A DNA stretch of 64,000 nt from Streptomyces sp. A3M-1-3 (lineage in GTDB: Bacteria; Actinomycetota; Actinomycetes; Streptomycetales; Streptomycetaceae). Position numbers and translations under genes: made by a program. Within the stretch, counting starts at the first letter, position 1. Each line of letters starts with the position of its first letter. A model generated the notes under the pieces. That model did not search any database. It had not been told where the DNA came from and was given only the letters and a program-made list of their open reading frames with translations. Shown one piece after another: positions 1 through 7,735 of the stretch. The stretch covers positions 1 to 64,000 of the forward strand of contig NZ_JANAVP010000007.1 of NCBI RefSeq assembly GCF_024213665.1. The letters are read 5' to 3'.

Positions 1-2
1 GC

Positions 3-344
3 GCGCAGCACTGGCAGAAGCCCCTCACCAGCAAGAACCGTAAGACCACCCGTCACGATGCCGCGAGCATCGCGATCAGACGGCGCGCCCAGGGACATCC
101 GATCCGGCGACGGACGACACCGCCCCACAACGACCAGAGCGATCGTCGTGGGCATCGGACCGTCCAGGCCCGACCGGGCGTCCTTGGGCGTGAGGAAACC
201 TGCCCCCGCATTCCCGGACCGCACACACGATGCGCCGGGCCCGGATGCGGAGCGAAAGCAGGGGACCAGTGCGCCCAACACCGTTCGGGGCGCACGGCTG
301 AGCAGCAGTCTTGGAAACAAGACTCACTCCCGCTCAGTCTCTAG
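3..344 (+). CDS. Left-truncated frame of unknown function (partial)
   Basis: From base 3 this frame is open for 113 codons and ends at TAG 342-344; any start lies outside the window. The product is very rich in Arg, His, Pro and Gln with scattered Cys, and ends in AEQQSWKQDSLPLSL. The composition and tail remind me of the C-termini of Streptomyces transposase-like (TnpB/OrfB-type) proteins, but I see no catalytic motif and cannot confirm it. It could also be non-coding GC-rich DNA. Confidence 0.3.
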   Translation, partial: AQHWQKPLTSKNRKTTRHDAASIAIRRRAQGHPIRRRTTPPHNDQSDRRGHRTVQARPGVLGREETCPRIPGPHTRCAGPGCGAKAGDQCAQHRSGRTAEQQSWKQDSLPLSL

Positions 345-407
345 GAACGGTTCGCGCGTTCCGCAGTGTGACCTTCACCGCTCCGGGCGGCAGGGGTGTG
401 CAGTCTG

Positions 408-423
408 GTTACCCGCAAGTAGC
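408..423. promoter_or_regulatory. Candidate operator upstream of fadA
   Basis: An imperfect inverted repeat, GTTAC-CCGCAA-GTAGC, lies about 74 bases before the fadA start in the only gene-free stretch upstream of fadAB. TetR-type acyl-CoA-responsive repressors often control beta-oxidation genes through sites of this size. No such regulator is encoded nearby, so the assignment is inference from position and symmetry. A GC-rich hairpin (GCGCGC arms, about 436-455) follows it. Confidence 0.25.
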
Positions 424-496
424 ATGAGGGGGTGAGCGCGCGCTCAGCAGCGCGCGTCCCGCAGCAGTGCCATCCCGCACCTGGAGGAGAGCCAAC

Positions 497-1741
497 GTGC
501 CTCGTACCGTCAGGGACGTCGTCTTCGTCGACGGCGTCCGCACCCCGTTCGGCAAGGCGGGCCCGAAGGGCATCTACCACGAGACCCGCGCCGACGATCT
601 CGTCGTGAAGGCGATCCGGGAGCTGCTGCGCCGCAACCCGGACCTCGACCCGGCCCGTATCGACGAGGTCGCCATCGCCGCGACCACGCAGATCGGCGAC
701 CAGGGCCTGACCCTGGGACGTACGGCGGGCATTCTCGCCGGGCTGCCCCAGTCCGTGCCCGGTTACTCCATCGACCGGATGTGCGCCGGCGCGATGACCG
801 CCGTGACCGCCACCGCCGGTTCGATCGCCTTCGGCGCGTACGACGTCGTGGTCGCCGGTGGTGTCGAGCACATGGGCCGCCACCCGATGGGCGAGGGCGT
901 TGATCCCAACCCGCGCTTCGTCTCCGAGAAGCTGGTCGACGAGTCCGCCCTGTTCATGGGGATGACGGCCGAGAACCTGCACGACCGCTACCCGCAGATC
1001 ACCAAGCAGCGCGCCGACGAGTACGCGGTCCGCTCACAGGAGAAGGCCGCCAAGGCATACGCCAACGGCAAGATCCAGCAGGACCTGGTGCCGGTCTCCG
1101 TGCGCCGTACCGCCCCTGTCGATAGCGGCTCCGCCGCGGGTTCAGCCGGCGAGACCGGCTGGGGCCTGGTCACCGCCGACGAGCCGATGCGCCCGGGCAC
1201 CACCCTGGAGTCGCTGGCCGGGCTGAAGACGCCGTTCCGTGCGCACGGCCGGGTCACCGCGGGCAACGCGGCCGGTCTCAACGACGGTGCGACCGCCTCG
1301 CTGCTCGCCTCCGAGGACGTCGCGCGCGAGCTGGGCCTGCCGGTCAGGATGCGTCTCGTCTCGTTCGCGTACGCCGGGGTCGAGCCCGAGGTCATGGGCT
1401 ACGGCCCGATCCCGTCGACCGACAAGGCCCTGGCCAAGGCGGGCCTGTCGATCTCCGACATCGGCCTGTTCGAGATCAACGAGGCGTTCGCCGTCCAGGT
1501 GCTCGCCTTCCTCGACCACTACGGCATCGCCGACGACGACGCCCGCGTCAACCAGTACGGCGGCGCGATCGCGTACGGCCACCCGCTGGCCTCCTCCGGC
1601 GTCCGTCTGATGACGCAGCTGGCCCGCCAGTTCGAGGAGCAGCCGCACGTCCGCTACGGCCTGACCACCATGTGTGTCGGCTTCGGCATGGGCGCGACGG
1701 TCATCTGGGAGAACCCGCACTTCGACGGAGGCACCAAGTGA
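497..1741 (+). CDS. fadA: Acetyl-CoA C-acyltransferase (thiolase)
   Basis: A 414-residue thiolase for the last step of fatty-acid beta-oxidation, cleaving 3-ketoacyl-CoA with CoA to acetyl-CoA and a shortened acyl-CoA. The nucleophilic Cys lies in SIDRMCAGAMTAV (Cys96). The family signatures EINEAFAVQ, YGGAIAYGHPLASSG (catalytic His) and TMCVGFGMGATVIW (second catalytic Cys) are present in order. I chose GTG 497 because GGAGGA at 483-488 is well spaced; the frame continues upstream without a ribosome site. fadB follows after a 73-base spacer, so the two probably form an operon for the two-subunit trifunctional complex. Confidence 0.95.
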   Translation: MPRTVRDVVFVDGVRTPFGKAGPKGIYHETRADDLVVKAIRELLRRNPDLDPARIDEVAIAATTQIGDQGLTLGRTAGILAGLPQSVPGYSIDRMCAGAMTAVTATAGSIAFGAYDVVVAGGVEHMGRHPMGEGVDPNPRFVSEKLVDESALFMGMTAENLHDRYPQITKQRADEYAVRSQEKAAKAYANGKIQQDLVPVSVRRTAPVDSGSAAGSAGETGWGLVTADEPMRPGTTLESLAGLKTPFRAHGRVTAGNAAGLNDGATASLLASEDVARELGLPVRMRLVSFAYAGVEPEVMGYGPIPSTDKALAKAGLSISDIGLFEINEAFAVQVLAFLDHYGIADDDARVNQYGGAIAYGHPLASSGVRLMTQLARQFEEQPHVRYGLTTMCVGFGMGATVIWENPHFDGGTK

Positions 1742-1743
1742 GC

Positions 1744-1806
1744 GAGCGTAGCGAGCGAGCAATTGAAAGGCGCAGCACGTGCGAATGCAGGACCGAGCGA
1801 AGCGAG
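1744..1806. repeat. Two copies of GAGCG(T/A)AGCGAG in the fadA-fadB spacer
   Basis: The 73-base spacer holds GAGCGTAGCGAG at 1744-1755 and GAGCGAAGCGAG at 1795-1806, 51 bases apart. Each is a short quasi-repeat around AGCGAGC. Similar GAGCGnAGCGAG units occur in many Streptomyces intergenic regions. The second copy runs into the fadB ribosome-binding site. Confidence 0.5.
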
Positions 1807-1814
1807 GGAGCGGC

Positions 1815-3968
1815 ATGAGCACCACCACCGCTGAGCTTCTGAAGGGCGCGGCCGAGCTGTTCCCGGACGAGGTCGTCACGCAGGCGCACGTACGCCACCT
1901 CGACCTCCCGGCGGGCGCGGGCAAGTTCGCGCTCATCACGCTGGACAACGGCTTCGACCACACCAAGCCGACCACGTTCGGTCCGCAGTCGCTGGCGAAC
2001 CTGAACGCGGCGATCGACCAGGTGGAGAAGGAGGCAGCCGAGGGCGCGATCGTCGGCGTCGGTATCACCGGCAAGCCGTTCATCTTCGCGGTCGGCGCCG
2101 ACCTCAAGGGTGTCGAGCTGCTGAAGCAGCACTCCGACGCGCTCGCCATCGGCAAGGGCGGCCACGACGTCTTCAAGCGGCTGTCCGCGCTGGCCGTCCC
2201 CACCTTCGCGTACTACAACGGCGCGGCGATGGGCGGCGGTGTCGAGGTCGGTCTGCACTGCTCCTACCGCACGGTTTCCAAGGCCCTGCCGGCCTTCTCC
2301 CTCCCCGAGGTCTTCCTCGGGCTGGTCCCGGGCTGGGGCGGCTGCGCGATCCTGCCGAACCTGATCGGCGCCGACCGCGCCGTCTCGGTGATCATCGAGA
2401 ACTCGCTCAACCAGAACAAGCAGCTGAAGGGCGCTCAGGTCTTCGAACTCGGCATCGCCGACGCGATCTTCGAGGGCGCGGACTTCCTGGAGCAGTCGCT
2501 GATCTGGACGGCGTCCGTCCTCAAGGGTGAGGTCGCCGTCGAGCGCGCCGAGATCGACCGCGGCGAGGCCTGGGACCAGGCCGTCGCGCGCGGCCGGTTC
2601 ATCGCCGACTCCAAGGTGCACGGCGCCGCTCCGGCCGCGTACCGCGCGCTGGACATCATCGCCGCCGCCAAGGACCTCGGCTCCGCCGAGGCCGGCTTCG
2701 ACGCCGAGACTGCCTTTGAACTTGAAAACGTCGCGCTGGCGGACCTGATCATGGGCGGCGAGCTGCGGAGCGGCATCTACGCCTTCAACCTGGTCCAGAA
2801 GCGCGCCAAGCGCCCGGCCGGCGCGCCCGACAAGTCGCTCGCCCGCCCGGTCACCAAGGTCGGCGTCGTGGGCGCGGGCCTGATGGCCTCTCAGCTGGCG
2901 CTGCTCTTCCTGCGCCGCCTCGAGGTGCCGGTCGTCCTCACGGACATCGACCAGGAGCGCATCGACAAGGGTGTGGGCTACGTCCACGCCGAGATCGAGA
3001 AGCTGCTGGGCAAGGGCCGGATCAACCAGGACAAGGCCAACCGCCTCAAGGCCCTTGTCACCGGTGTGCTGGACAAGGCCGAGGGCTTCGCCGACGCCGA
3101 CTTCGTCATCGAGGCCGTCTTCGAGGAGATGGGCGTCAAGCAGCAGGTGTTCGCGGAGGTCGAGGCGGTCGCCCCGGCGCACGCGATCCTCGCCACCAAC
3201 ACGTCCTCGCTCTCGGTCTCCGAGATGGCGTCGAAGCTGAAGCACCCCGAGCGGGTCGTCGGCTTCCACTTCTTCAACCCGGTCGCGATCCTCCCGCTGC
3301 TGGAGATCGTCCGCGGCGACAAGACGGACGACGCCTCGCTGGCCACCGCCTTCGGCGTCGCGAAGAAGCTGAAGAAGACCGCGGTGCTGTGCAAGGACGC
3401 CCCGGCGTTCGTCGTCAACCGCATCCTGACCCGCTTCATGGGCGAGATCCAGAACGTCATCGACGAGGGCACCCCGGTGGCCACCGCCGAGAAGGCCATC
3501 GAGCCGCTCGGTCTGCCGATGTCCCCGCTGGTGCTGCTGGAGCTGGTCGGTCCGGCGATCGGCCTGCATGTCTCCGAGACCCTCAACCGGGCCTTCCCGG
3601 ACCGCTTCACGGTCTCCGAGAACCTGGCCGCGGTGGTCGAGGCGGGCAAGCGCGGCTTCTACGTCTACGACTCCGGAAAGCCGGAGCTGGACCCGGAGGT
3701 CGCGGCCCTCCTCAAGCAGGGCGACACCGTCCTGACCGAGGAGCAGACCCGTGACCGCGTCCTGGACGCAGTGGCGCAGGAGATCGGCCTGATGCTGGCG
3801 GAGGGTGTCGTCGCCGAGGCGCAGGACGTCGACCTCTGCCTGATCACGGGCGCCGGCTGGCCCTTCCACCTGGGCGGCATCACGCCGTACCTGGACCGCG
3901 AGGGCGTCTCGGAGCGCGTGAACGGCAAGAAGTTCCTGGCGCAGGGCGTGGCGAGCGTTCCCGCGTAA
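1815..3968 (+). CDS. fadB: 3-hydroxyacyl-CoA dehydrogenase / enoyl-CoA hydratase, fatty oxidation alpha subunit
   Basis: A 717-residue bifunctional enzyme hydrating enoyl-CoA and oxidising the 3-hydroxyacyl-CoA with NAD. The first third is a crotonase fold with GKPFIFAVGADLKG (oxyanion hole) and LPEVFLGLVPGWGG. It is followed by a Rossmann domain starting VGVVGAGLMASQ near residue 350, the 3HCDH signature HFFNPVAILPLLEIV, and C-terminal 3HCDH domains. ATG 1815 is preceded by GAGGGAG; an upstream in-frame ATG lacks a ribosome site. With fadA it forms the main beta-oxidation pair here. It could also supply the hydroxyacyl-CoA dehydrogenase missing from the aryl-CoA island at 38-45 kb (speculative). 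Confidence 0.95.
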   Translation: MSTTTAELLKGAAELFPDEVVTQAHVRHLDLPAGAGKFALITLDNGFDHTKPTTFGPQSLANLNAAIDQVEKEAAEGAIVGVGITGKPFIFAVGADLKGVELLKQHSDALAIGKGGHDVFKRLSALAVPTFAYYNGAAMGGGVEVGLHCSYRTVSKALPAFSLPEVFLGLVPGWGGCAILPNLIGADRAVSVIIENSLNQNKQLKGAQVFELGIADAIFEGADFLEQSLIWTASVLKGEVAVERAEIDRGEAWDQAVARGRFIADSKVHGAAPAAYRALDIIAAAKDLGSAEAGFDAETAFELENVALADLIMGGELRSGIYAFNLVQKRAKRPAGAPDKSLARPVTKVGVVGAGLMASQLALLFLRRLEVPVVLTDIDQERIDKGVGYVHAEIEKLLGKGRINQDKANRLKALVTGVLDKAEGFADADFVIEAVFEEMGVKQQVFAEVEAVAPAHAILATNTSSLSVSEMASKLKHPERVVGFHFFNPVAILPLLEIVRGDKTDDASLATAFGVAKKLKKTAVLCKDAPAFVVNRILTRFMGEIQNVIDEGTPVATAEKAIEPLGLPMSPLVLLELVGPAIGLHVSETLNRAFPDRFTVSENLAAVVEAGKRGFYVYDSGKPELDPEVAALLKQGDTVLTEEQTRDRVLDAVAQEIGLMLAEGVVAEAQDVDLCLITGAGWPFHLGGITPYLDREGVSERVNGKKFLAQGVASVPA

Positions 3969-3999
3969 GCAAGCATCCGTACCCGGCCGTACGGAAACC

Positions 4000-4040
4000 G
4001 ACGGCGCCCGTCCGCAGCCTGACTGCGGGCGGGCGCCGTC
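4000..4040 (+). terminator. Terminator after fadB
   Basis: A strong GC hairpin whose arms GACGGCGCCCG and CGGGCGCCGTC enclose CCGCAG/CTGCGG, starting 31 bases after the fadB stop. There is no T-tract, as usual in Streptomyces. Confidence 0.8.
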
Positions 4041-4056
4041 GCGTCCGGACAGCCCC

Positions 4057-4062
4057 TAGGGT
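4057..4062 (+). promoter_or_regulatory. -10 element of a probably leaderless promoter
   Basis: TAGGGT (TAnnnT) ends 6 bases before ATG 4069, and no Shine-Dalgarno sequence lies between them. That is the arrangement of leaderless actinobacterial transcripts. Confidence 0.5.
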
Positions 4063-4068
4063 CGGTGC

Positions 4069-4455
4069 ATGACTGATCGCGTCCTCGTCGTCGTCGATGC
4101 CGCCAACGTGGTGGGCTCAGTGCCCGACGGATGGTGGCGCGATCGGCGCGGGGCCGCCGAGCGGCTGCGGGACGGCCTCGTCGGACTCGGTGAGGCCGGG
4201 CTGCCCGGCCGGCCCGGTCCCCTCCAGATCGTGCTCGTCGTCGAGGGCGCGGCCCGCGGCGTCGCGTCCGTTCCGGGAGTACGGGTCGAGTCCGCGCCCG
4301 GCAGCGGCGACGATCGGATCGTGGAGCTTGTCGAGATGGCGGCGACGGCCGGGCGGCCCTGCCTGGTGGTGACCGCCGACCGTGAGCTGCGGCGGCGGGT
4401 GGCGGAGCTGGGGGCGGAGTGCGCCGGTCCGCGTACCGTACGGCCCTCAGCGTGA
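4069..4455 (+). CDS. Small NYN/PIN-like domain protein
   Basis: A 128-residue protein that starts with a strand ending in DAANVVGSVPDGWWRDR, the NYN (PIN-fold) pattern of an early Asp plus Asn. Further acidic residues follow in GSGDDRIVELVE and VTADRELRRRVAELGA. These acidic clusters usually bind a divalent metal in RNA-cleaving NYN/PIN enzymes. Some databases label homologues NTP pyrophosphohydrolase, which I do not see support for. The gene is convergent with the next one and their ends overlap by 9 bases. RNA cleavage is inferred from the fold only. Confidence 0.75.
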   Translation: MTDRVLVVVDAANVVGSVPDGWWRDRRGAAERLRDGLVGLGEAGLPGRPGPLQIVLVVEGAARGVASVPGVRVESAPGSGDDRIVELVEMAATAGRPCLVVTADRELRRRVAELGAECAGPRTVRPSA

Positions 4456-5934
4456 ACGGGTGTAGAGAACCGCGCCGTCGACCGTCGTCAGCGGCTCGTA
4501 GTGGCCGGCCAGCAGACGGCGCAGGGTCGGGATGCGGTCGGGCGCGAACGGTTTGCCGCGGGAGTCGTCGACGATCAGGGCCGGCGGGTGCTCGGCCAGC
4601 TCGTCGGTGAACACCGGCCAGGCGCCCTCGATGGCGTACTTCTCGCCGACCTGCGGGCCGTCGCGGCCGCCGCTGTGGTTGGTCAGCAGCCCCGCGGTCA
4701 GGTAGCGGCTGGCCGGGGTCCGGTCGGCGAGCCAGTACGTCTCCGGATGTATCCCCCACACGAGGACACGGTCGCCGGGGCCGGTGCTCGCCTCCACCAC
4801 GGCCGCCAGCCGCTGTACGTGGGCGAGTTCGGGGCGCGGCGCGAGCAGTCCCCACACCAGGAACAGCGCGCAGCCGCCCGCCGAGGTGAGCAGCGCGGTC
4901 GCGAGCCGGTCGCGGGGCAGGACCCGCAGCGCCGCCGTCCCCAACAGGGCGAGCGGCGGGATCAGTTGCAGGTAGTAGTGGCCGAAGAAGTGGAAGCCGA
5001 GGACGACGGCGGCCGCCGAGGCGCCGAGCCAGAGCCACAGGTCCGCGGCGGCCGGCCGCGCGAGGCGCAGCGCCCGTGCGACCGGGAGGATCAGGCCCGC
5101 GCAGGCCGTGGCGAGGAGCGCGGAGTTCGCCAGCGCCCGGAAGAGCACATGGAGTTCGGAGCCGGTGAAGGACGCGTACGCGGTGGAGCCGGTCACCGTC
5201 CAGAAGACGAAACCGGCCGGGTCGGTGACCAGCGCCACCAGCACGACCGGGAGGAGCAGCCCGAGGCCGGTGCGGATCACGGCGGTTCGGGCGGGGGCGC
5301 TCTGCAAGAGCAGCCAGAGAACCGGGACCAGCACCGCCCCACCGGTCTGTTTCGTCAGGAAGGCCGCCGCCACCGCGCCGCCCGCCGCTCCCCACCGTCT
5401 TCGGTCGGCACACCACAGGGCAGCCGCCGTGCAGGGCAGCATGAAGACCTCGAAGGTGGCCGCCTGCGCGTCCTCGGGGTTGAGACCGATGGAGACCAAC
5501 AGGTAGAGGACGCCCGCGGTGCGGCCGGCGCGGTCGTCCCACCGGCGCCGGGCGAGCGAGGCGAGCAGGACCGCGGTGCCGAGCTGGGCGAGTACGGCGA
5601 GGACCTTCAGGGGCCGCAGCGACTCGTCGCCGAACACGGCGAACGCCGCCTGGTACAGCCAGGGAAGCAGCGGGGGCTTCCGGTCGACGACGGTGTCGTA
5701 GAGGGCTCCGCCGCCGGCCAGTATCCGCGCCTGGACGGCGAGATAGCCCTCGTCCGGGTTCCACAGGGGGTGCCGGAAGGACGGGATACGGGTGATCAGC
5801 GCCAGCACGGTGAGTACGGGAAGCAACCGCGGCCAGAAGCGGACCGCCGACGGCCCGGCCCGGGGCACCCATCTCGGCCGGGGCAGCACGGCCCCGCGTA
5901 CGTACCGCAGTGGGGGCGGCGGCTCCGTGAGCAT
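4447..5934 (-). CDS. ArnT/PMT-like integral membrane glycosyltransferase (GT39/GT83 type)
   Basis: A 495-residue polytopic membrane protein. After the first transmembrane helix comes WNPDEGYL (Asp61-Glu62), the acidic pair in the first external loop that PMT/ArnT-type transferases use for catalysis and polyprenyl-phosphate-sugar binding. VVDRKPPLLPWLYQAAF follows, matching the usual KPP motif. About ten hydrophobic segments precede a roughly 110-residue extracellular C-terminal domain. It probably transfers a sugar from a lipid carrier to a protein or envelope glycan; the substrate is not visible. The start is placed at ATG 5934, downstream of a leaderless-type -10. It stands alone between a convergent and a same-strand gene. 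Confidence 0.8.
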   Translation of the reverse strand: MLTEPPPPLRYVRGAVLPRPRWVPRAGPSAVRFWPRLLPVLTVLALITRIPSFRHPLWNPDEGYLAVQARILAGGGALYDTVVDRKPPLLPWLYQAAFAVFGDESLRPLKVLAVLAQLGTAVLLASLARRRWDDRAGRTAGVLYLLVSIGLNPEDAQAATFEVFMLPCTAAALWCADRRRWGAAGGAVAAAFLTKQTGGAVLVPVLWLLLQSAPARTAVIRTGLGLLLPVVLVALVTDPAGFVFWTVTGSTAYASFTGSELHVLFRALANSALLATACAGLILPVARALRLARPAAADLWLWLGASAAAVVLGFHFFGHYYLQLIPPLALLGTAALRVLPRDRLATALLTSAGGCALFLVWGLLAPRPELAHVQRLAAVVEASTGPGDRVLVWGIHPETYWLADRTPASRYLTAGLLTNHSGGRDGPQVGEKYAIEGAWPVFTDELAEHPPALIVDDSRGKPFAPDRIPTLRRLLAGHYEPLTTVDGAVLYTRSR

Positions 5935-5941
5935 AGGGGTC

Positions 5942-5947
5942 AAGCTA
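5942..5947 (-). promoter_or_regulatory. -10 element, probably leaderless
   Basis: On the minus strand TAGCTT (TAnnnT) ends 7 bases before ATG 5934 with no ribosome-binding site between, suggesting a leaderless transcript for the membrane glycosyltransferase. Confidence 0.45.
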
Positions 5948-6040
5948 TCCGGCCCCGCAGTCCGCACCGAAGCAGGACATACGGGGCCGCCAGGGCAATA
6001 CGCGGGTCGGGCATAACCGGGGCCGTCTAGCACACGGCGT

Positions 6041-7558
6041 CTAGTACGTGGCGTTGCTGCCGTCGCTGCCGAGCCGGCTGTTCCGGCGGCCGTACAGGAA
6101 GTAGACGACAATGCCGATGGCCATCCAGATCCCGAAGCGGACCCAGGTCTCGGCCGGCAGGTTGATCATCAGCCACAGCGAGGCGGCGACGGAGACGATC
6201 GGCAGGAACGGCACCAGCGGGGTGCGGAAGGCCCGCGGCAGGTCGGGGCGGGTACGGCGCAGGATGATCACGCCGATCGCGACGACGACGAAGGCGAAGA
6301 GGGTGCCGATGTTCACCAGCGTCGCGAGCTCTTCGATGCTGGTGAAGCCCGCGATGACGGCGATGAGCACCCCGAGCAGGACCGTGGCCCGGTACGGCGT
6401 GCGGAAGGTCGGGTGCACCCGGGAGAAGAACCGTGGGAGGAGCCCGTCGCGGCTCATCGCGAAGAACACGCGGGTCTGGCCGAGCAGCAGGATCATGCAC
6501 ACGGTGGTGAGACCGACGGCGGCCCCGAAGCTGATGAAGCCCGCGTACCAGGGGTGGCCGGTGGCCTTGAACGCGTCGGCAAGTGGCGCGTCGATCGACA
6601 GTTCGGAGTAGTGCTGCATCCCGGTGACCACGATCGACACGAGGACGTACAGCACGGTGCAGATGAAGAGCGACCCGAGGATGCCGCGCGGCATGTCCCG
6701 CTGCGGGACCTTGGTCTCCTCGGCCGCCGTCGCCACGATGTCGAAGCCGATGAAGGCGAAGAAGACCACGGAGGCGGCGGTGAAGATGCCCATGACGCCG
6801 AAGTTCGTGGGCTCGTAGCCGAACATCAGCTGGACGAGCGGGGCATCCAGGCCCGCCCCTCCGGCCTGCTTCTCGGCCGGCGGGACGAACGGGTCGTAGT
6901 TCGCGCCGTTGATGAAGAAGGCACCCGCGATGATGACGACCAGGACGACGGTCACCTTGATGGCGACGACGACCGCGGTCACGCGGGCGGAGAGCTTCAT
7001 GCCGAGGACGAGGATCCCGGTCAGGAGGAGGACCAGCAGGAAGGCCAGCAGGTCGAAGGCGAAGTCGTCGGTCCCTCCCGTCCCTGCCAGGCCGGTCGGC
7101 AGATTCCAGCCGACGTGGTCCATCAGCGACCGGACATAGCCGGACCAGCCGACGGCAACCACCGCCGTACCGAGCGCGAATTCGAGGACCAGGTCCCAGC
7201 CGATGATCCAGGCGGGCAGCTCGCCCAGGGAGGCGTACGAGAAGGTGTAAGCCGACCCGGCCACCGGCACCGTCGAGGCGAACTCGGCGTAGCAGAGGGC
7301 GGCCAGGCCGCACACCACACCGGCAGCGACGAAAGCGAGGGCGGTGGCGGGACCGGCGTTGTTCTTGGCCACCGCGCCGGTGAGGACGAAGATGCCGGTG
7401 CCGATGATGACACCGACCCCGAAGACCGTCAGGTCCAGCGCGGAGAGGGACTTCTTGAGCGCGTGCTCCGGCTCCTCGGTGTCACGGATCGACTGTTCGA
7501 CCGTTTTGGTCCGGAACACGCCGCCTCCGGCTGGTTCCATGTCCTGCTGCGTACTCAC
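6041..7558 (-). CDS. Cationic amino acid transporter, APC superfamily
   Basis: A 505-residue permease of the CAT branch of the APC superfamily. The N-terminal soluble segment (TVEQSIRDTEEPEHALKKSL) is typical. It is followed by GVGVIIGTGIFVLTG (the helix-1 substrate-binding glycine motif) and at least twelve further hydrophobic segments. EFASTVPVAGSAYTFSYASLGE and the DIVATAAEETKVPQRDMPRGI loop are diagnostic. Lys, Arg or ornithine uptake is expected for the family but not shown here. GTG 7558 has GGAGGT six bases upstream. The gene is monocistronic, with a hairpin between it and dxs. Confidence 0.9.
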   Translation of the reverse strand: MSTQQDMEPAGGGVFRTKTVEQSIRDTEEPEHALKKSLSALDLTVFGVGVIIGTGIFVLTGAVAKNNAGPATALAFVAAGVVCGLAALCYAEFASTVPVAGSAYTFSYASLGELPAWIIGWDLVLEFALGTAVVAVGWSGYVRSLMDHVGWNLPTGLAGTGGTDDFAFDLLAFLLVLLLTGILVLGMKLSARVTAVVVAIKVTVVLVVIIAGAFFINGANYDPFVPPAEKQAGGAGLDAPLVQLMFGYEPTNFGVMGIFTAASVVFFAFIGFDIVATAAEETKVPQRDMPRGILGSLFICTVLYVLVSIVVTGMQHYSELSIDAPLADAFKATGHPWYAGFISFGAAVGLTTVCMILLLGQTRVFFAMSRDGLLPRFFSRVHPTFRTPYRATVLLGVLIAVIAGFTSIEELATLVNIGTLFAFVVVAIGVIILRRTRPDLPRAFRTPLVPFLPIVSVAASLWLMINLPAETWVRFGIWMAIGIVVYFLYGRRNSRLGSDGSNATY

Positions 7559-7644
7559 CGGCGTACCTCCACGCACTCGTCGTGCTCGCCATGATCGGGA
7601 CATCGGCGGCCCGGCAGGGCTCCGTACGGGTGGATTTCACGCGA

Positions 7645-7689
7645 ATGGGCCGGTCGGACCACCCATACAGGGTGCCCCTACCGGCCCAT
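7645..7689 (-). terminator. Hairpin between dxs and the permease gene
   Basis: Arms ATGGGCCGGT and ACCGGCCCAT enclose a second small stem (CACCC/GGGTG). It lies between the end of dxs and the permease start, both on the minus strand, so it probably terminates dxs transcripts. Confidence 0.6.
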
Positions 7690-7735
7690 CCGATACCGGA
7701 GAGTGTCGGTCGGTCAGTTGCCGGCCGGTCAGTCG

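Noticed and set aside
1142..3869. Very long open frames antisense to fadA and fadB
   Set aside because: They lack ribosome sites and family motifs, have Arg/Asp/Leu-rich shadow composition, and arise from GC-rich third positions of the real genes.
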